From contig NZ_LIVX01000005.1 in the NCBI RefSeq assembly GCF_001905665.1, forward strand, positions 208,114 through 272,113: a DNA stretch of 64,000 bases, given 5' to 3'. The DNA comes from Streptomyces sp. CB02261 (GTDB taxonomy: Bacteria > Actinomycetota > Actinomycetes > Streptomycetales > Streptomycetaceae). Of this stretch, positions 51,725-59,439 are shown piece by piece. Every line of letters starts with the position of its first letter. The first letter of the stretch is position 1. The translations under genes were made by a program, and so were the position numbers. The notes under the pieces were generated by a model. The model did no database searches and was not told the origin of the DNA. It saw only the letters and a list, made by a program, of their open reading frames with translations.

Positions 51725-52216
51725 ATGGCGAACATCTGGCTGCCGCCCGTCGAGTACGTGGCGACCCTGCCGAGAGCGACGGCGTACGCCTGCCTCTACT
51801 TCACCGACACGGCAGGCCGCCCCTTCCAGCTGCGCGCCACCTACCGCGCCGAGTGGCAGTGGCCCGGCGGCAACATGGACCCGGGGGAGACCCCCTGGGA
51901 GACGGCGGTCCGCGAGTGCCACGAGGAGACCGGTCTCGTCTTCACCGGCGAACCACGGCTGCTCGGCACGCACTTCGTCACCGACCGGGGCCAGGAGTGG
52001 CCCGCCAACCACATCGGCTTCATCTTCGACGGCGGAGAGTTGACGGACGAGCAGATCGCCGCCGTCGTCCTCGACCCGGAGGAGCACAGCGAGTACAGGC
52101 TGCGCACTCTGGACGAGTGGGAGCGGGAGATGGACCCGGGGGAGTTCAGCCGCCTCGCCGGGGTCGACGGCGCCCGCAGGACCGGTGTACCGGTGTACGT
52201 GGACACCGGTCCCTGA
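51725..52216 (+). CDS. Nudix hydrolase
   Basis: The 163-aa product starts at the ATG at 51725 behind GAGAGAG. The Nudix box is complete: GGNMDPGETPWETAVRECHE followed by ETGL, with all catalytic Glu residues. N-terminal residues suit a small ADP-ribose or NTP pyrophosphatase. Substrate is unknown. It ends in a shared hairpin with the convergent AMIN-like gene. Confidence 0.88.
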   Translation: MANIWLPPVEYVATLPRATAYACLYFTDTAGRPFQLRATYRAEWQWPGGNMDPGETPWETAVRECHEETGLVFTGEPRLLGTHFVTDRGQEWPANHIGFIFDGGELTDEQIAAVVLDPEEHSEYRLRTLDEWEREMDPGEFSRLAGVDGARRTGVPVYVDTGP

Positions 52217-52237
52217 AGGGCCGGCCGAGGGGGCGGG

Positions 52238-52269
52238 ACCGTCCGTGGGGCGGCCCCGCCCGGACGGGT
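52238..52269. terminator. bidirectional hairpin between convergent genes
   Basis: CCGTCC..GGGGCGG and CCGCCC.GGACGG form a stem with a bulge between the Nudix stop and the AMIN-like stop. It probably ends both transcripts. Confidence 0.4.
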
Positions 52270-52790
52270 CAGGCACGGCAGCCGACGGGGTGGGCGATGT
52301 CGACGACGAAGCGCTCCGGGCCGTGCAGCCGGAAGGCCTTGTGGACGGGCTTGGTGTCGAAGGCGGCACCGACGGTGACCACGCCCTCGAAGTCACCGGT
52401 GAGCGCGACTCCCTTGAGCACGGGCAGATGGATCTTCAGCAGCCGGGGGCCCTGGTAGACGGACCGCCCGGCGTCGTCGTGGGCGGCGGCGGGGGAGAGT
52501 CTGATCTCCAGGAAGTACTTCCCCGCGAGCGGGACCTTCTGCCCCGAGCCGTCCTGATGGAGCGCCGAGACCTGGCGCACGGTGACCGAGGGCACGGCAC
52601 CCCGTGTGTCGATCACGAGCCGGTCGAAGGTCGCGTGGCCGCCCCAGCGGGCGTTGACGACCAGGGCCGTGCCCTGGGCCGTCGTGCTCCGGGGCGGGGT
52701 GGTCGTGGCGTCCGCCGGGATCGTGGCGCCGATGCCGGCGATCGAGAGGATTCCCGCGGCGACGGCCGCGAGGGTGTGACGGTGATGCAT
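52269..52790 (-). CDS. secreted AMIN-like domain protein
   Basis: I choose the ATG at 52790, which has GGGGGAC 3 nt before it; the ATG at 52802 is only 4 codons upstream. The 173-aa product has a signal peptide (HTLAAVAAGILSIAGIGATI). The mature part reads RWGGHATFDRLVIDTRGAVP, then KYFLEIRLSPA and PVLKGVALTGDFEGVVTVG, and ends RFVVDIAHPVGC. This matches the AMIN-like beta-domains of actinobacteria, which resemble peptidoglycan-binding AMIN domains. A cell-wall role is likely. Confidence 0.75.
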   Translation of the reverse strand: MHHRHTLAAVAAGILSIAGIGATIPADATTTPPRSTTAQGTALVVNARWGGHATFDRLVIDTRGAVPSVTVRQVSALHQDGSGQKVPLAGKYFLEIRLSPAAAHDDAGRSVYQGPRLLKIHLPVLKGVALTGDFEGVVTVGAAFDTKPVHKAFRLHGPERFVVDIAHPVGCRA

Positions 52791-52888
52791 GACGTCCCCC
52801 ATCTCTCCTGCTCGGGGACAGTGGTGTCACTTGCAGAGACATCCACCACAACCGTACGGTTCCACCTGATATGGGGTAAAAGTGCGCT

Positions 52889-53524
52889 ATGTGCTGGAGT
52901 GCGACGGCCGACCTCTGGGCCGGCCTCGGGATCGGCGCCGTCGGCGTGGCCTGCCTCGCCTCCGTACGCCGTCCGGGAGACGCGTTGCTCGCCGCCCTGC
53001 CCCTGCTCCTCGGCGCCCACCAGATCGTCGAGGCCGCCGTCTGGCGCGCCGGAGGCGGAGCCGGGACCGCCACCCTCGCCTGGGCGGTGATCGCCCTCCC
53101 CCTGCTGCCCCTGTGGGTGCCCGCCGGCGCCCTCGCCGCCGCCCGCCCCGCCGACCGGCCCCGTCTGTCCGCCCCGCTCGCCGTGGGAACCGTCACCGCC
53201 GCGTTCCTCGCGTACCGCCTCGCCACCCGCCCCGTCACGGCCGAGGTCCGGGGGCACACCCTCGGCTACGCCGTCGACCTGCCGTACGCGCCCCTCGTCC
53301 TCGCCGGGTATCTCGCCGCCACCGTCGGCGCGTTGCTCCTCGCCCGCGACCGGCTCCTCCGGCTCCTCGGCCTGGTCACCGGGGCCGGGGCGGCCGTCTG
53401 CGCCCTGCTGTGGAGCACCGAGTTCCTCTCCACCTGGTGCGCCCTCGCCGCCGTCGCCTCGCTGCTGCTCCTGGTCTGGATCCGGCGGCGACCGACCGTA
53501 ACTCATCGGCCTCTCAGTAGTTGA
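52889..53524 (+). CDS. DUF6629-type membrane protein
   Basis: The 211-aa product begins MCWSATADLWAGLGIGAVGV, the hallmark of the DUF6629 family, and has six or seven membrane helices with a His in LLGAHQIVEAAVWR and polar loops. It has no ribosome site, so its mRNA may be leaderless or have a short leader. Function is unknown. The conserved Cys-Trp start lies at the outer face. It ends 7 bp before a small secreted-protein gene. Confidence 0.7.
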   Translation: MCWSATADLWAGLGIGAVGVACLASVRRPGDALLAALPLLLGAHQIVEAAVWRAGGGAGTATLAWAVIALPLLPLWVPAGALAAARPADRPRLSAPLAVGTVTAAFLAYRLATRPVTAEVRGHTLGYAVDLPYAPLVLAGYLAATVGALLLARDRLLRLLGLVTGAGAAVCALLWSTEFLSTWCALAAVASLLLLVWIRRRPTVTHRPLSS

Positions 53525-53531
53525 CCCGGTC

Positions 53532-53747
53532 ATGAAGAAGCGCAGCATGCTCGCCATCGCCTCCCTCGCCGCAGGCGTCGTCACCGCCCTCGTCACCCCT
53601 CCGCCGCAGGCCAGCGCGGCCGAGAGCCCCCTGGGCGGCGCCACCGGCCTCCTCCAGGAGGACCAGGGCGTCGACACCGTCCTCCACGACACCGTCCAGG
53701 GCGCCGAAGGCGCCCTCCCGGCACCCGGATCCGGCGGGCTGCTCTGA
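53532..53747 (+). CDS. small secreted protein
   Basis: The 71-aa product has a clear signal peptide (MKKRSMLAIASLAAGVVTAL, cut after ASAA). The mature part of about 42 residues is acidic and Gly/Leu-rich with QEDQGVDTVLHDTVQGAEG. No cysteines. It resembles the short secreted proteins common in Streptomyces, whose role is mostly unknown. A strong terminator follows 21 bp later. Confidence 0.6.
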   Translation: MKKRSMLAIASLAAGVVTALVTPPPQASAAESPLGGATGLLQEDQGVDTVLHDTVQGAEGALPAPGSGGLL

Positions 53748-53767
53748 CCCACCGCGACACGCGGACA

Positions 53768-53802
53768 CGGTGCCCCGCGCCCCCACGGGCCGCGGGGCAC
53801 CG
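53768..53802 (+). terminator. perfect 12-bp terminator hairpin
   Basis: CGGTGCCCCGCG at 53768-53779 and CGCGGGGCACCG at 53791-53802 form a perfect stem with an 11-nt loop, after the small secreted-protein gene. Confidence 0.75.
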
Positions 53803-53869
53803 GCGCGCCGTGACCCGAGAGGCGGCGGCCCGTGCGCGTGCGGTGCGCGAGTAATGACAGGATGTCCCC

Positions 53870-54367
53870 ATGAGCGAGAACGTTTACTTCGACATCACCA
53901 TCAACGACGAGCCCGCGGGCCGCATCACCTTCAAGCTGTTCGACGACGTCGTCCCGAAGACGGCGCAGAACTTCCGCGAGCTCTGCACCGGCCAGCACGG
54001 CTTCGGCTACGCCGGCTCCCCGTTCCACCGCGTCATCCCGCAGTTCATGCTGCAGGGCGGTGACTTCACCCGTGGCAACGGCACCGGTGGCAAGAGCATC
54101 TACGGCGAGAAGTTCGCCGACGAGAACTTCAAGCTGAAGCACGACCGCCCGTTCCTGCTCTCGATGGCCAACGCCGGCCCGAACAGCAACGGCTCGCAGT
54201 TCTTCATCACCACGATCGTCACCGACTGGCTCGACGGCAAGCACGTCGTCTTCGGCGAGGTCGTCGAGGGCCAGGACCTCGTGAAGAAGATCGAGGGCCT
54301 CGGCTCCCGCTCCGGCGCCACCAGCGCCTCCATCAAGGTGGCCGAGTCCGGCATCGTGAAGGCCTGA
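53870..54367 (+). CDS. cyclophilin-type peptidyl-prolyl isomerase
   Basis: The 165-aa cytoplasmic product has the full cyclophilin active site: SPFHRVIPQFMLQGGDF, MANAGPNSNGSQFFITT and WLDGKHVVFGEV, with the catalytic Arg and the Trp that binds cyclosporin. It has no signal peptide. It speeds proline isomerisation in folding. Its codon use is more biased toward C-ending codons than neighbours, fitting high expression, and its own terminator follows. Confidence 0.93.
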   Translation: MSENVYFDITINDEPAGRITFKLFDDVVPKTAQNFRELCTGQHGFGYAGSPFHRVIPQFMLQGGDFTRGNGTGGKSIYGEKFADENFKLKHDRPFLLSMANAGPNSNGSQFFITTIVTDWLDGKHVVFGEVVEGQDLVKKIEGLGSRSGATSASIKVAESGIVKA

Positions 54368-54382
54368 TCGCCTTTCCGAGCT

Positions 54383-54410
54383 GAGCGGAGGGCGCCTGGC
54401 GCCCTCGCTC
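54383..54410 (+). terminator. terminator of the cyclophilin gene
   Basis: GAGGGCGCC and GGCGCCCTC, around a single T, extend outward with GAGCG/CGCTC and one bulged base. The stem is 16 bp past the stop. Confidence 0.65.
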
Positions 54411-54503
54411 GACCTTCCCGGCCGGGGCGGGGAACGCCGTCCACGCGACGCGCACCCCGCCCCCGCCCGTGGGCCGCACACCTCCACCGCCGCCGGACGT
54501 TCC

Positions 54504-55340
54504 TCAGCCGAACGCTGGCGCGTTGCGCTCCGCCCACGCCGAGAACGGACGCGGTGCCCGGCCGAGCACGCGCTCCACGTCCGGGCTCACCCGCCGCTCC
54601 TCCTCCTTGGGCTCGCCCATCACGGCCAGCATCCCGTCGACGGCGTCCTCCGGCAGGAACCGCACCAGCCGGGCCCGCGCCTCGCTCGCGCTCAGCGCCA
54701 CGAATCCCACCGGGGCCCCCACCGCCCTGGCGATCGCGTCGACCTGCTCGCGCGGTGACACCGCCACCGGCCCGGTCAGCACGTACGTACGCCCCGCGTG
54801 CGCCGGATCGCGCAGCGCCCGCGCCGCCACCTCCGCGATGTCCGCCGGGTCCACCACCGGCAGCGCCACATCGGCGAACGGCGCCGCCACCGTACGGGCG
54901 GAACGCACCTGTTCGGCCCAGAGGAAGGCGTTCGAGGCGAACCCGCCGGGCCGCAGGACCGTCCAGTCGAGCCCCGACTCCCGTACCGCCGTCTCGAAGG
55001 CGCGCAGGATCTCGTGGGACACGGAACCGGTCCGCGTCCCCACGAGCTGGGAGGACTGGAACACGATCCGCCGCACCCCGACGGCCACCGTAGCCGCCAC
55101 GATCTCACGGGGACTCAGCTCGTCCCCGAGGCCGGCGACGAGCAGATGGACCGCCTCCGCTCCCTCGAACAGGCCCTTGAGGCCGTCCACATCGGCCAGG
55201 TCGCCCTGCCGGTGCGTCACCCCCGCCGGCAACCCGGCCGCAGGCCCCCGGCTCACCGCCGTCACCCTCTCACCGGCCGCGGCCAGCAGCTCCACCAGCG
55301 GTCGTCCGACGTTTCCGGTCGCTCCGGTCACCACGATCAC
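54504..55340 (-). CDS. NmrA-like NAD(P)-binding protein
   Basis: The 278-aa product starts at the GTG at 55340 with GGAGGGG 7 nt upstream; the frame to 55424 covers the operator. The start IVVTGATGNVGRPLVELLAA is a Rossmann glycine motif of the atypical SDR/NmrA class. Later come GDLADVDGL, FQSSQLVGTR and LDWTVLRPGGFASNAF, typical of NmrA-like and QOR2-type quinone reductases. It likely binds NADPH. A perfect inverted repeat 75 bp upstream suggests repression by a regulator not encoded here. Confidence 0.83.
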   Translation of the reverse strand: MIVVTGATGNVGRPLVELLAAAGERVTAVSRGPAAGLPAGVTHRQGDLADVDGLKGLFEGAEAVHLLVAGLGDELSPREIVAATVAVGVRRIVFQSSQLVGTRTGSVSHEILRAFETAVRESGLDWTVLRPGGFASNAFLWAEQVRSARTVAAPFADVALPVVDPADIAEVAARALRDPAHAGRTYVLTGPVAVSPREQVDAIARAVGAPVGFVALSASEARARLVRFLPEDAVDGMLAVMGEPKEEERRVSPDVERVLGRAPRPFSAWAERNAPAFG

Positions 55341-55414
55341 AGCAGTTCCCCTCCAGGGAGTCCCCGGCGGAGCGCCCGCGCTCCGCCGTCTTCGTGACCT
55401 CATCCTGGAAGGCG

Positions 55415-55437
55415 AACTGGCCATCTTCCGGCCAGTT
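55415..55437. promoter_or_regulatory. perfect inverted repeat before the NmrA-like gene
   Basis: AACTGGCC at 55415-55422 and GGCCAGTT at 55430-55437 are perfect 8-bp arms with a 7-bp spacer, between two minus-strand genes. It looks like an HxlR- or MarR-type operator, but no such gene is adjacent. Confidence 0.5.
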
Positions 55438-55475
55438 TCCCCGCGCGTTCTCGCGAGCGGCCGGAGCCGCGGGGG

Positions 55476-55724
55476 TCAGCCCTTCTCGCCGAAGCGCCGC
55501 TCGAACGCGGCGATCCGTCCCTCGGAGTCCACCGTCCTCGCCTTGCCCGTGTAGAACGGGTGGCTCTCGGAGGAGATCTCGACGTCGACGACCGGGTACG
55601 TGACGCCGTCGTCCCATTCGATGGTCCGGTCGCTGGTCGCGGTGGACCGGGTCAGAAAGGCGTATCCGGCCGAGCGGTCACGGAAGACCACCGGGCGGTA
55701 CTCGGGCTGCTCGTCCTGCTGCAC
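55476..55724 (-). CDS. rpmE2: ribosomal protein L31 type B (zinc-free)
   Basis: The 82-aa product starts at the GTG at 55724 behind GAGGAGG. PEYRPVVFRDRSAGYAFLTR, then YPVVDVEISSESHPFYTGKA and a final RRFGEKG are diagnostic of L31. It has no CxxC motifs, so it is the zinc-independent paralogue used under zinc shortage, usually controlled by Zur. Its first residues (VQQDEQ) differ from the usual MKPGIH opening. No clear Zur box is seen upstream. Confidence 0.9.
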   Translation of the reverse strand: MQQDEQPEYRPVVFRDRSAGYAFLTRSTATSDRTIEWDDGVTYPVVDVEISSESHPFYTGKARTVDSEGRIAAFERRFGEKG

Positions 55725-55836
55725 GTGTCCTCCTCGGGCTTCCGCCCTGACATCCCGGCCTCCGTCGGCACGGGCATCCCCAGCGTCCCCGGGCCGACGG
55801 CCGCCGACCAGCGCCACGGGTCCGACCGGGTGAACC

Positions 55837-58437
55837 TCAGCCGTGCTCGGCCCAGCGCGCGGCGAGCAGCAGCGCGATGTCGTCCGGGCGGGCCGTCGCC
55901 TGCCGGGCCTCCCGGATCACCCGGTCGGCGGCTTCCGTGAGCGGCAGCGAAGCGGTCGCGGCGAGCGCCCGGCGCAGCCGCTCGATCCCCTCGTCGATGT
56001 CCCGCCCCGGCTGCTCCACCAGGCCGTCCGTGAACAGCGCGAGCACCTCGCCGGGAGCCAGCCGCAGCCGCGTCACCGGATACGAGGCACGGTCGTCGAC
56101 CCCCAGCACGACACCGCCCGCGAGGTCCAGCAGCTCCGTCGTCCCGTCCGGCCGGAGCAACAGGGGCTGCGGATGCCCGGCCCGGACCGCCGTCACCTCA
56201 CCCGTGGCGGGGTCGAGGAGCATGTAGCAGCAGCTCGCGAACTGCCCCGGGTCCAGGTCGATCAACAGCCGGTTCGTCCCGCTCATCACGTCCTGCGGCC
56301 GATGACCGCCCAGCGCGAACGCCCGCACCGCGCTGCGCAGCTGCCCCATCGTGGCCGCCGCCGCCACGCCGTGCCCCTGCACGTCGCCGATGACCAGGGC
56401 GAGGCACCCCTGCCCCGCCTCGATCACGTCGTACCAGTCGCCGCCGACGTCCATGCCCTCGGTGCCCGGAAGATAGCGGCCCACTGTGTCCACCCCCTCC
56501 CGAACCGGCAGCCGGTTCGGGAGCAGCGCGTCCTGGAGCCCCCGCGCCACCGCCGACTCCGAGTCGTACCGCCGTGCCCGCTCCAGGGCCTGCGCGATGA
56601 GGCCCGCGAGTGCCGTGAGCACGGTCCGCTCCTCCGGGCTGAAGCCGCGGGGCCGGTCGAAGCCCAGGATGCAGGAGCCCACCGGCCGGCCCGAGGCGAT
56701 CAGCGGCAGAAACGCCCGCGCTCCCGAGTCCGCGTCCAGCGGGAGACCGGGATACGTCCGGCCCAGCCGCTCCATCGACTCGAAGAACAGCGGCCTGCCC
56801 GTGGTCAGCGTCTCCACCCCCGGCAACCGGGCGTCCAGGGCCACACCGTCGAAGGACTCCAGGAATCCCGGCGGGAAGCCCGTCTCCCACGCCAGGTACA
56901 GACGCCGGTCACTCAGCAGGTAGATGGCCAACTGGCGCCCGCCGAACGCAGGGAGCAGCTCCTCCGTCACCACCGCCGACACCTGGCGTGCGGTCACGGC
57001 CTCGGAGAGCGCGATCGCCAGCGCGACCGGCCGGTACGACGCCACCGCCTGGTCCTCGGTCAAGGAGAGCGTGTCGTCCATGGCGGCCCCGGCGCCGCTG
57101 CCCGGCGTGAGGTGCGACGGGTCCTCCTCCGGGACCAGGACCATCGTCACCCCGTCCCGTCCGGGATGCAGCGAGACGGACAGCCACAGGCCCGCCTCGG
57201 GCCGGGCCAGGAACCGCGCCGGCTCACCGGAGATGAAAGCGGCGCGCAGTTGCTCCTCGTGGAACGGAAGACCGAACCAGGGCAGCGCCTCCCACAACGG
57301 TCGTCCCGCCAGAGCGCCGCGGGGGCGCCCGAGCAGCCGCTCGGTGCGCTCGTTGACGTAGGTGACGCGTCCCAGGCGGTCGATCGCCAGGATGGCCCGG
57401 GGCAGCCGGTCGGTGGCGTCCGAGCCGATCAGCCCCGTGCCGAGGTCGACGAGGGTGCACACGAGCCGCACCCGTTCTCCGGGCGGATCGGGCAGCCGGT
57501 CCGGGTCCGCCTCACGCTCCGCCGTCGGCGGGGCCACACGCGCCTGCGTGGAGACCTCCAGCAGGTGCAGTCCGCCGTCCGGCCCCTTGAGCCGGATCCT
57601 GCGCACCGCCGGCCGCCCGTCCGCTCCCGTGGCCTGCCGGGCCGCCGCCCAGAGCGCGTACCCGTCCTCGGGATCGAGGAGGGACGTCAGCGTCTCGATC
57701 GAACAGGGCGAGGTCACCTCCGTGCCGAGGATCTCCAGGAGCCCGGCGTCCATCGTGACCGTGCCCGTGGGCAGGTCCCAGTCGAAGGAACCGAACCGGA
57801 CCGGTGGCGCGCCCGTCGTGGACAGCTGCACGCACACCGGGTCGCCGGGCCACTCGACCACCGTCCCCCGGCGGGCCAGATCGGCCAGGGCCTCGCCGAG
57901 GCGGAGCGCCCCCCGCGTCATCCGGTCGCGGTCCCGGGCTTCCACCGGAACCCCGGGGGTCGGCGCCCGCAGGACCACGAGCACCCCGAACCGCTCACGC
58001 CCCGCGACGACGGGCGTGTACAGCGAGGCGAAGGGGAACGGCAGGCTCGCGACCAGCTGGGGGAACCGCCGCATCGCCTCCTCGACGTCGGCGAGGTGGA
58101 CGGACTGGCCTGATCGATGCGCCTCGGCCACCGGGAACGGCCGGTTCTCATGCATCCGCCACCACGGACGGAACAACTCCCCCGGCAGTCCCACCAGGAC
58201 CGCGAGCTTCAGCAGCCCCGTCGTGCCCGAGCGCAGGTACACCCCGCCCGCGTAGCCGCCGACTGCCTCGATCGTCCGGAGCGCCGCCTCCGCGAGCGCC
58301 CAGGTCAGCGCACCGGAAGCAGGCCCGTCCGCGGCTCCCGTTCCGGACGGACGCCCGGTTCCGCCAGCCGGGCCGGGGCCGGACGTGCCGTGCGAGGTCA
58401 CACAGCCAGCATGCCCCCGAGAGGAAACGCCCTGCAT
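55837..58437 (-). CDS. multi-domain GAF/PAS SpoIIE phosphatase
   Basis: The product has 866 aa from the ATG at 58437; a GTG at 58401 is another possible start. In order: an N-terminal GAF domain (about 35-190), a second sensor region, a PAS domain (ILAIDRLGRVTYVNERTERL) near 370-480, another GAF (about 520-640), and a SpoIIE phosphatase (about 650-860) with VGGDWYDVIE, LVIGDVQGHG, VRAGHPQPLLL and LALFTDGLVEQ. No kinase domain of the HATPase kind follows. It is cytosolic and would dephosphorylate anti-anti-sigma proteins after sensing several signals. It is divergent from the hydrolase gene. Confidence 0.87.
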   Translation of the reverse strand: MQGVSSRGHAGCVTSHGTSGPGPAGGTGRPSGTGAADGPASGALTWALAEAALRTIEAVGGYAGGVYLRSGTTGLLKLAVLVGLPGELFRPWWRMHENRPFPVAEAHRSGQSVHLADVEEAMRRFPQLVASLPFPFASLYTPVVAGRERFGVLVVLRAPTPGVPVEARDRDRMTRGALRLGEALADLARRGTVVEWPGDPVCVQLSTTGAPPVRFGSFDWDLPTGTVTMDAGLLEILGTEVTSPCSIETLTSLLDPEDGYALWAAARQATGADGRPAVRRIRLKGPDGGLHLLEVSTQARVAPPTAEREADPDRLPDPPGERVRLVCTLVDLGTGLIGSDATDRLPRAILAIDRLGRVTYVNERTERLLGRPRGALAGRPLWEALPWFGLPFHEEQLRAAFISGEPARFLARPEAGLWLSVSLHPGRDGVTMVLVPEEDPSHLTPGSGAGAAMDDTLSLTEDQAVASYRPVALAIALSEAVTARQVSAVVTEELLPAFGGRQLAIYLLSDRRLYLAWETGFPPGFLESFDGVALDARLPGVETLTTGRPLFFESMERLGRTYPGLPLDADSGARAFLPLIASGRPVGSCILGFDRPRGFSPEERTVLTALAGLIAQALERARRYDSESAVARGLQDALLPNRLPVREGVDTVGRYLPGTEGMDVGGDWYDVIEAGQGCLALVIGDVQGHGVAAAATMGQLRSAVRAFALGGHRPQDVMSGTNRLLIDLDPGQFASCCYMLLDPATGEVTAVRAGHPQPLLLRPDGTTELLDLAGGVVLGVDDRASYPVTRLRLAPGEVLALFTDGLVEQPGRDIDEGIERLRRALAATASLPLTEAADRVIREARQATARPDDIALLLAARWAEHG

Positions 58438-58555
58438 CCCGGGACGGGCGTCGCCCGATGTCGTATTGACCACACGCGTCCATACCGTCACACTCGGTAG
58501 TCGATCGCGCCCGCAGTCGTGCGGCGCCACCACCACCTCTCGCTCAGGGGGCACG

Positions 58556-59320
58556 ATGACGGACCGCGTTCTTCCGTACGACGTACAGGGCGACGGCCCC
58601 CGGCGGGCCCTCGTGCTGCACAACTGGTTCGGTGACCGCACCAGCTTCGCCCCGCTGCGCGCCCACCTTCAGGACGCCGACGGCTCCTACGCGTTCGTCG
58701 ACTGCCGCGGATACGGCGAGGCGCTGGACCGCGCCGGGGCCTACACGATGGAGGAGGTCGCGGCCGACGCCCTCGCGGTCGCCGACGACCTCGGCTGGGA
58801 CTCCTTCTCCGTCATCGGTCACTCGATGGGCGGCAAGGCGGCCCAGCTGATGCTGCTCGACGCCCCCGACCGCGTCCGCTCGATCGTCGGCATCTCGCCC
58901 GTCTCGGCGGCCGGCTTCCCCCTCGACGGCGAGACCTGGGAGCTGTTCGCCGGGGCCGCCGAGGAACCGGCGAACCGGCGCGCGATCATCGACAACACCA
59001 CCGGCGGCCGATACGACGACGCCTGGCTGAGCACCCTCGTCGACCGGTCCCTCGCGCGCTCCTCCCCGACAGCCTTCCGCGCCTACCTGGACTCCTGGTC
59101 CCGCACCGACTTCCATGAGCGCGTCCGCGACAACCCCACGCCCGTCCTGCTCGTCGTCGGCGCCCATGACCCCGCGCTCGGCACCGAGGCGATGGAGGCG
59201 ACCTGGCTGCGCTGGTACCCGAACGCGCGCCTCGCGGTCCTGAAGGACGCCGGCCACTACGCGCCCGAGGAGACCCCGCAGGCCCTCGCGGAGGCCATCG
59301 AGGCCTTCCTCGCCGCCTGA
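58556..59320 (+). CDS. alpha/beta hydrolase
   Basis: The 254-aa product starts at the ATG at 58556 with AGGGGG at a 5-nt spacing. It is a lid-bearing alpha/beta hydrolase: LVLHNWFGDRTSFAPL, the nucleophile elbow IGHSMGGKAAQ, an acid in VVGAHDPALG and a His in AGHYAPEETP. The oxyanion segment HNW replaces the usual HGF. It is cytosolic; esterase or haloperoxidase-like activity is possible. The substrate is unknown. Confidence 0.83.
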   Translation: MTDRVLPYDVQGDGPRRALVLHNWFGDRTSFAPLRAHLQDADGSYAFVDCRGYGEALDRAGAYTMEEVAADALAVADDLGWDSFSVIGHSMGGKAAQLMLLDAPDRVRSIVGISPVSAAGFPLDGETWELFAGAAEEPANRRAIIDNTTGGRYDDAWLSTLVDRSLARSSPTAFRAYLDSWSRTDFHERVRDNPTPVLLVVGAHDPALGTEAMEATWLRWYPNARLAVLKDAGHYAPEETPQALAEAIEAFLAA

Positions 59321-59439
59321 CCGGACTTCTCCGCCCCCGACCTGGCGCCGCCCTGGACGCGTCTACCCTGGAGATGCGGGCAGGGGGCCGGGTACACCGT
59401 TCCTCCCGGCCCGGCCGCGCAGGCGGAAGGGCGGCGGCC

